From NCBI GenBank assembly GCA_021521415.1, contig JAIQDT010000304.1, positions 310,001 to 374,000 of the forward strand: a DNA stretch of 64,000 nt, given 5' to 3'. This DNA is from Bidens hawaiensis. Lineage: Eukaryota > Streptophyta > Magnoliopsida > Asterales > Asteraceae. Within the stretch, counting starts at the first letter, position 1. Each line of letters opens with the position of its first letter. The notes beneath the pieces are model-generated. The model did no database searches, had not been told where the DNA came from, and saw only the letters and a program-made list of their open reading frames with translations. Of this stretch, positions 56,854-64,000 are shown one piece after another. Position numbers and translations under genes: made by a program.

Positions 56854-56910
56854 CTAACCTGTTTCAACCCTAACCCGTTCCGACCCAACCTAACCCATTG
56901 GCCACCCCTA

Positions 56911-56918
56911 ATTATAAT
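56911..56918 (+). repeat. Right 8-bp target duplication of the hAT-like element (ATTATAAT)
   Basis: Matches 46330-46337. Confidence 0.8.
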
Positions 56919-57502
56919 GTTAATATTATTATTTTGTTAACGTATGTTAAACATATTTAGTAATTCATAAAATTGAATATAATAAAAGTGTTTTGACTCG
57001 TGCTTTGTGTTTTTGTTTGATTACTATCTTTCTTTGCTATATAAGCTATCTTAATTGTGGATTTGAATTTCAGGGTTTGTAAATTCTTTTTGCCCAAATC
57101 CCACTACGGGTCCAATGTTTCTATACAAAAACATCTGTCCGTTTTTTCACTTCTATTTCTAACATAAACCACCCCATCTTTAAATACCGACACAATCTTC
57201 ATATATAAAATGGGTAAAGCATAAATACCATTAAAAAAATGTAAATACTTTCTAAAAAATAATAAAGTAGTTCAGCATGCTAACCCGACCTTGGGACATG
57301 AGGACTACATATTTAGCATAACAGGGTCATGTGTTTGACCTGAAACTAACGTTACACTTTAAATAAATATTGACGCCCGTAAATTCGTGTTCATTTGTGT
57401 TATGTTGAAAATTCACATTCCTAGAATCATGCAAGCGTGTAAAGAACACTTTTCTTTTATTTAAAATTATCAAAATTGAGAAAAGGAGAAGCGTTTTTGT
57501 TT
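56919..57502. other. Unassigned AT-rich DNA
   Basis: Nothing recognisable. No open frame with convincing coding character on either strand. Confidence 0.5.
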
Positions 57503-58377
57503 TAAGAACATGCGTAGTCATAACTCTCCACTCCCAGGCATTATGCGCCACGTGGCGTCCAGTCAGAGTTATGATTTTTTACAAAAACAGGGTGTAGTCA
57601 TAACTCTCCACCTCCAGACGTTATGTGCCACGTGGCGCCCAGTCACTATTAATTTTATTTGTTTTTTTAAATAATAATTCATTTAAATAATTAAACATAA
57701 AATTAAAAAACAACATTAAAATTTAAAAAATACATTAAACTTTCAAATAAAAACTAAATTAAAATAAAAAAAATACATCAAATTAAAAAAAATACATAAA
57801 TAATACTAATAAAAAACTACATGTGATATTTTTCTAAAATTTTCGCTTGTCGAGCGGCTTTTAGAGATCGGATTCTCGGGTGTTTACTAAACCGAGTTTT
57901 TACTAAAATGGGGTTTGGGTAAAAATTATTTACCAATATGAAGATTTTGAAACTTATTTAACAAAATGGGTTTAAAATATAATAATAAAAATAAAATTTA
58001 TAAATGGCCCTACACCACCCTCATCTAGTCTTCTTCAATTCGCCGGCCACCTAATTCCGGCGACTGCCATTTTAACCGGCGACCCCGTACTCCTAAACCA
58101 CCCACCACCACCACCATTTTTTTTGCTTCTCCTTCTTCTCTGATCCTGTTCTCCTTCTCTGATCCCGTTCTCCTTCTTCTCCGTTCTCCTAAACCTCTCA
58201 CCACCAGTAACGGCTCAATCCAACGGATATGTCAACGGTAACTTTTTGAAACTCGATCCATTCAGCGCGTTTTATATATAACGTTCACAAAAAAAAGCCA
58301 AAACGCCGAGGGGGCGGTGTGCCCCCGGCGTTATAGGCCAAAACGACGCCGTAACGCGGCGACTATGCATGGTCTAA
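57503..58377. mobile_element. PIF/Harbinger-like element with TAA target duplications
   Basis: Element 57506-58374 with ends GAACATGCGTAGTC and (inverted) GACCATGCATAGTC, 12 of 14 identical, flanked on both sides by TAA (57503-57505, 58375-58377). Inside are two related copies of GTAGTCATAACTCTCCAC (57512 and 57594), each followed by GCCACGTGGCG. There is also a GC-rich hairpin (AACGCCG...CGGCGTT, about 58303-58333) and a CT-rich stretch. No transposase seen, so non-autonomous. Confidence 0.7.
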
Positions 58378-61300
58378 GTGTGAAGCTAAACCAAAATAAA
58401 TAAATAAATAAATAAAAATCCATTTGTATGACTAATGATTTTAACCAAATTTGATGACAAATTTTCCCAACACGTAAGTTCATACAAGAACTGATTTTTA
58501 GTGATCATATGTGTCCGTATTAAACACACGTTTACATAAATAAATAGAACTTGAAATGCGAGCTGAGTTTGAGCCTAGATGGAGCTCAAGCACAATTCGA
58601 CTCGTGTAGATCTCTTAAGCTTGTTTCACAACATTTTTTTTAGAATAGTATATTTTGAAAATATCGCATTAAAATTTCATAAGGTAAGCTTATCTAACTA
58701 TCTATATAATTACCTGCTATAAAATCTTACGTGTCACTCTTACGTTCGCTTCCCACCCACCCTCTAGAGCTACCAGATTCATTGATTTCTGAATTGAGAC
58801 TTCTCATTCAATCCTTAGATTTTGTGGGCATCCATGGGTTTATGAATCTGAATATCTCAAAACGGGTTATATCATAATCGTTTGCCTCATCTCGTCTTCC
58901 TTCAATCGCGAAACCCTAACACAACCTATCGCAACTCTATATCCTCGCCTCCTTTCTATTCCAATCACTCTTGTTTGCTGTTTAATTGGCGTCCCTGTAG
59001 TTCCATCTGAAAACCCTATTAGGGTTAAGAAGTATTGTTCTCGGTTTGGTTTCTTAAATCAGCACAAGATCCTCTCAACCGATCTAAGGTCAAAGGCCTT
59101 TAATCTTTGCATTCGATCATCTTCCAACACGAATAGCGGCTATCTAAGGCTGATATTCGTGTTACAATCGATTTTAATTGAAGATACAAAACGAAATTTT
59201 CCTCTCATCTGTATCAAGCAATCGATGGTCTCGTGTTTGATCTTATATTAGGAGGTAATTTCTATGATGCTTCATGTGATTCTTCGACAAGCAATCCCCA
59301 CCACTCCTCTTTCGTCGGTCTCATATTCATCTTAGGCAATCACTTCCGCATCGGCACCCACAAATACGTGAATTGATTTTCATTAATTTGTTATAATAAT
59401 TTAGTTAGGGTTTAACTTTCGATCCTTGGGGTGTTTGGATGTTTGCTACGCTGATTATATTTGCAAAAACTATTAATTCGATAATCAAATTTAACTAATT
59501 ACGTTTAAAAGGATTTTGATTATTTAGAATCAAATTAGTTCGTCATGGAGTTTCACCTCACTAATTTTTGTTTCTGCTTGTAAGTTTGGTGTTGCCATAT
59601 GCATTATGTTTTCATTGGGTATTTTAACAATAACTTTGACTTTTGGGCAGTTGTGTTTCTTATTAAAGTAATAAAGTGTATTGTGTTTCATTAGACAAAA
59701 GTCTTCATATTGTATTAGTGTTTAAATGTTGTATATTACAGTTGGATGGTCAGGATTATGTTTACTTTTACTTTTACTGGTATTGGCTTATGTCTTTTGT
59801 TTGTATTGAATAATATATGTAAATTTCCTATATTTCATTATTTTGTTAAATGTATGGACTTGCCATCTCTGGACATAAATGTTCCAGATGGAAAGCACAC
59901 CGTTTATGGTGATATTATGGAGCGATCCTCAACCGAATCCGGTTAGAGGACCGAGCAAGCCTGGTGTAGGTCTTTTATTCGATTTTTGGGTGATGCAGAT
60001 GGAAACAAGGGTGCTTTTATTCGATTTGAAGCCCCCACCACGTAGCTCAAGATTGTCACATTTTTGGCAGTGGTTAGTTATTTTTACAATCACACTGCTT
60101 CTTTTTCTACATTTTCTATATTAATATTTTTTTGAACTCTATAAAAATATATACTTTTTTTAAATTTCAGCCACACCTTTATGTGATGTCAATGGCGTAC
60201 GATAGCAATTTCCTACGCATGTTTAGTTAGTGTCTATTTGTTGATGTGGCATATTGGGCGGGAATGGGTTTGGTTTCTCAAATCTATAACTGTCGCATGC
60301 TCAACATGATGACACAACAAATTATGCAAACATGTATTATTAATGAATACAAAGGGTTTCAATATTGCAGAATTTAGAAATTTTGTATTAGAAATTATGT
60401 AATCTATGATTGCATCTAATAAAACTTTTTATTATATTATATTAATTTATTATCATACGAATTTGTCTTATTTATTTATGTTTTAAAAACTTTAAAAACT
60501 ACATTTTAGTGCATCTCTTGGATATTGGTTTTGATCTTTCTTATTGATTTTTAACAACATCTATTGAAGTTTGCTGGATAAAAAAAAGTTTAATGGTTCA
60601 GTCATAGGTTTAAAGGTGGTATTGAATCTTGCTGATGCAGTTTATACTCATCCCAAGGAGCTTGATGTGGAATTTATACAAGTTTAACATCTATTAATAG
60701 TCAACTTATAAGTATATTATAAATATAATTAAAAGGCATCTTGACATGCTCTCTGTAGCAAAACATTACAAGTATTTAAGCATGTAGTACATGTACCCAT
60801 CTGCGTTAGTTTGTATTCACGTATCATTAACAGATCAACACGTGTGAGATTTTGATAAAAAGACCGTGTTTTTGTCTTCCATCATGTGTGTATGTTCGGT
60901 AGCCAAGCACCATCGCTCATTCTTCGACCACCCTGTCTCCGTTCAGCTCAAAGGTATGTTACCATAAACCCTAAAACGTATTTTCAGAGTCCAATTTGGT
61001 GATAATCATCAACAATGACTTCCAAATTTTATGAGTAATTCGTTCGATTAGGGTTTTTGTTCATCTTTCGACTTCAATCTCCAGTGACTTTTTTCTTCTT
61101 CTTAACCTGGCCTGGTTACTTACAGGATAGCTCTTTAAACATCACATGGTGTCCTGATTTTCCTCTAGGAGATTTGCCAATGTTAAAAGAATAATGATTA
61201 CATAAACAGTATAATAATATTAAATTAGTTAGTTAAATATTTTGAATACACTGTAGGATGGGTAAATTTAGGAATCAAAACAAAATTAAATTAATAGTTT

Positions 61301-63420
61301 ATGTTTTCTCCTATTTAATGCATGCAGGGCAACACTTATTGTCATAGAACATCCACAACGTTGCAACAACAATAACGGTCAATTCTGCATACCCATCGAT
61401 GTTCAATCACATATACAGGTATACACCAACAAACAAATAAACTCTCATTTCAAATCCAAACACAACCCCAAACACATATGCATCTGTTAGGAATAATCAA
61501 TTAACCTTGCTGCGAGCCCATTTTACCAGTTTAGAAACGGTATCCAAAACGGGTTAGCGGGTGGACGCCTGACGTGTAATACATAATTTTAAACCAAACC
61601 TTAAAAAGTCCATTTACTTAAATAAATTGAGCGGGCAAAAGACACAAACCCTCAAACGGATTAAACAAGGACCGTTTAATTTAACAAGCTATTCATATAA
61701 ACTCTTAACACAGTCTCTTCGATACAAAGGTTTAAACAAGTCATCAAAAAACCACATGTTTAATCAGAGAGACTAACGTGCCAAGGAAACAGAACATGTT
61801 CAGTCTAAAATAGTATAAGACATCTGCTGGCTCATACATGTTTGTGGTATTTAGTTGACTTCTCAATTAAAATAGACTACTAAATTATTGGTTTCATCAC
61901 ATTCATACTTTTTAAAGGATGTGTCATGCATGTATATACTCAAATAAAACACTTATCACAACTTTGGTAGTTTTTGACAGGTTCGGCTCTATCAAATTGG
62001 TAAATCATTTGGAAATGTTACTGATTTTATTTGTGTTCTGGTCAGGACGAGTTCATTTTCAACCGGGTTAAGTTTTGAAGACGCAAATCGCCCGATTTGG
62101 GTTACGTTTTATTTGGGACCTGAACAAATAATTTGAATCGGTCCGAACGAGTTTGGTTTATAGTAACTAGAACACGAAATGAGTCCTAACACGACCCTTA
62201 TATTCGTGGGCTTACCCTGACACGACCTACTTGACATGTCAAGCTTTTCTATGAGGTGTTAAAATGGGCTGAGATCGCAGCTTTACGAGTCCAAGTCGCC
62301 TTTACAATGGCAGCTAATGTCTTAACAGGTAAATATTTTCCGCTCAACCAGATATGAATATTTTAATTTTGAATATTTGTCACCTAGCGGGTTCACTGGA
62401 TCCAAATTCACAGTGATTTTGTTTGTGTTTTCCTTAAGTCTTAGTTACTCTGATTTTTACTAAAATTGCATGCTTTCTAATTCATTTGGTAGTCTTACTA
62501 ATTTTATTCTTATTCGACAACTTAAAAGGTACCGTGACAATGTTACCCATATTGATGACACGTCCGATGTACATGCGGTCTTCTTTGTCGATGCAATGAC
62601 AGCCCTCCTTGGAAGACTATGCAAAGAGCAGGTCAAACCCCACGGCTACAAAGACCCCCCCCCCCCACCCACCCACTGCTGTCAACAATTTAAATGAGAA
62701 GCAAAACATGGTCATGACATGCGTACCACAGGCTGCACTCCCACACTCCACCCCGTAAGCCCTGCTGCAAAAAGTCAACAAAAAGGGCAACAACACGAGC
62801 CATCAGGTACTAGATCACAAATGACAAAAAGTATAAAGTAGAGGCATTTTAAAACGGACCTCTATGCTTATGCAAGAATAGAGGAGACTATGAAGAAATG
62901 CAGGCTTTGAACCAGCCCACTATGGAAAACAACCCCCTTTTGACCATGGATTGAAGAACAAACCTCTTTTTTTGGAAAATATCAACCATAACTCAATCAT
63001 GGAACAAAATAAGCAGTAGCTTAATGAGCATAAAAGGAGCTTCTTAACCATGGAATGAAGCCACAACACTTATTATCGAAAAAATATATAATTAGGCTAA
63101 CGATGGACATATATGCAAAGACTAAATTCCTGTCTGATTTTGAACTTAACCAAGGCAGTTAAGCATGTATGTACAAAACTAAATTCTAATTTACCAACGA
63201 CGACATGACTGATCCGTTAAAAAAAATGACCACACGAACACGTATAACACAAAGTAAACATGGAACCAACTCGGTCCGCAGCAGTGCGCGTGTACGATTT
63301 CTTGTTAATATAATTATATACTAGATTAATATCCAAATGACGGTGCCACAATTGAGCTTTTCACTTTTTAGGAACAAGAGTTTGATCATTTATATAGTTA
63401 ATTTTAGTGAATAAACCAAG
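58378..63420. other. 5-kb stretch without a recognisable gene
   Basis: AT-rich. About 58690-59350 has CT-rich, gene-leader-like sequence (AAACCCTAAC, GTTCTCGG) without a following coding exon. Short exon-like pieces exist at about 60890-60952 (ending at GTATGTT) and 62258-62330 (ending at GTAAAT). An open frame at 62525-62697 contains DAMTALLGRLCKEQ. None could be matched to a known family. They may be captured gene fragments or decayed exons. A C-run is at about 62647-62660. Confidence 0.35.
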
Positions 63421-63540
63421 TTAGTGCTTTGGCTTGGTGGCTTGATCTACCTTTGGTAACTACTCTTGTAATGCTTGGTGCTAAGTTCGAGCCCCCTGGT
63501 ATCATCAACTTCCAATTTTTTATTTTAGAGAGTTGTTATA
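63421..63540 (+). mobile_element. Possible tRNA-derived SINE
   Basis: TTGGCTTGGTGG (63429-63440) fits a Pol III A box. AAGTTCGAGCCCC (63483-63495) fits a B box at the usual distance (about 43 bases). AT-rich sequence follows. 5' and 3' limits and a target duplication are not clear. Confidence 0.4.
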
Positions 63541-63745
63541 TTAATGTTTTTTTCTTTCTTTCTTTTTTCCCTCTTACTCGAGTCTCTTGGCTACAAGTTT
63601 TTTTTAATTATTCTTTTTATGTGTTGTTTGATTGTGTATTATCGTTTAATTGTTATATTAATGCTTCTTTCTCTTAATCGAGTCCCTTGACTACAAGTTT
63701 TTTTTATGTTTTTATGTGTTGTTTGATTATCTATTTATATATAAA
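63532..63745. repeat. Imperfect tandem duplication of about 100-115 bp
   Basis: Two copies each contain GTTATATTAATG, TCGAGTC(T/C)CTTG(G/A)CTACAAG with a following T-run, and TATGTGTTGTTTGATT (copies at about 63532-63650 and 63651-63745). The spacing differs because the pyrimidine run is shorter in the second copy. Confidence 0.8.
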
Positions 63746-64000
63746 AGTATTTTTTTGTTTAAAATATGATAATTATTTTTTGGTTTAGTTCCATATTTGT
63801 AACGAACCTAACTGATATCGAAAGAATTCATGCCAACTCCCCGTCGCACGCCCTTGCTTTCTAAATATGCTAACTTGACGAAATTAGTTTTTCGGTTTAG
63901 TTTTGGTACCTTGTATAAACGTAGCCGATACGACCCGAATTTTGGGGTCGACTCACCACGCCCGTCTATTATCAACCGAATAAATGCTGTTTCAAATATG
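63746..64000. other. Unassigned right edge of the window
   Basis: AT-rich DNA, no gene or known repeat recognised. Confidence 0.5.

Larger units (their letters stand above)
46338..56910. mobile_element. Palindromic hAT-like (foldback) element split by element C
   Basis: Ends TAGGGGTCGCAAAC and (inverted) TAGGGGTGGCCAAT, with the 8-bp ATTATAAT duplication typical of hAT. Without element C it would be 908 bp (46338-47188 plus 56854-56910). Most of it is an inverted repeat. The left half is rich in GGGTCAAAATGGGT, the right half in the complement GACCCATTCCGACC. The centre at about 46838-47035 folds on itself (see below). No transposase coding sequence. Confidence 0.75.

Noticed and set aside
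59746..60124. Two overlapping short frames (66 and 81 codons)
   Set aside because: No recognised motif, low codon quality, AT-rich DNA. May be a decayed exon but cannot be supported.
62470..62697. 75-codon frame with DAMTALLGRLCKEQ
   Set aside because: Looks somewhat protein-like but ends in a C-run artefact (PPPPP) and matches no family I recognise. Mentioned only in the gap entry.

Overview
The window is plant nuclear DNA, very probably from a eudicot and plausibly from Asteraceae (an impression from the style of the LTR families, not proven). It is repeat-dominated. One clear host gene is present: the three-exon gene for the 16 kDa proteolipid (subunit c) of the vacuolar H+-ATPase, at 44029-45967. 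Nearly everything else is transposable-element DNA, much of it nested.

Left block (1-28776). A Tat-lineage Ty3/gypsy element (element A) lies on the minus strand: 5' LTR 27975-28776, then gag, protease, RT, RNase H and integrase running leftward to 4785. Two extra intron-containing genes follow on the opposite (plus) strand: antisense ORF 2 at 1848-4455 and the last part of antisense ORF 1 at 853-1355. An unrelated LTR fragment (1-852) cuts element A off on the left. Element A's gag is split by a Tekay/Del-type chromovirus, element D (10289-27871, target duplication GATTC). D is itself split just after its primer-binding site by a second, very young chromovirus, element E (12414-21652, minus strand, duplication GTTAG). 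E's two 1967-bp LTRs differ at only about three bases, and its gag-pol frame is open except for one TAA.

Middle block (28942-38524). This is element B, a 5'-truncated relative of A in the opposite orientation. It keeps RNase H and integrase, two complete tandem antisense genes (31222-33906 and 34347-37282) and the 3' LTR. Between B and the host gene is AT-rich DNA with a repetitive ATTGTGT motif. A candidate Helitron (39815-42769) appears to interrupt it.

Host gene and right block. The V-ATPase gene has a 1.3-kb second intron holding a short inverted-repeat element, a Helitron-type 3' terminus and an AT-rich simple repeat. Downstream, a palindromic hAT-like element (46338-56910, 8-bp duplication ATTATAAT) is split by a complete Tat-lineage element C (47189-56848, duplication CGACC). 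C has similar LTRs but no integrase. Further right are a PIF/Harbinger-like element with TAA duplications (57506-58374) and a long stretch without a recognisable gene. A possible tRNA-derived SINE and a short tandem duplication close the window.

The most interesting system is the Tat family itself. Its antisense genes occur in tandem, have their own TATA boxes and ACGT-containing promoters, and keep GT-AG introns. The LTRs of A, B and C share a stem-loop whose arms pair in all three.
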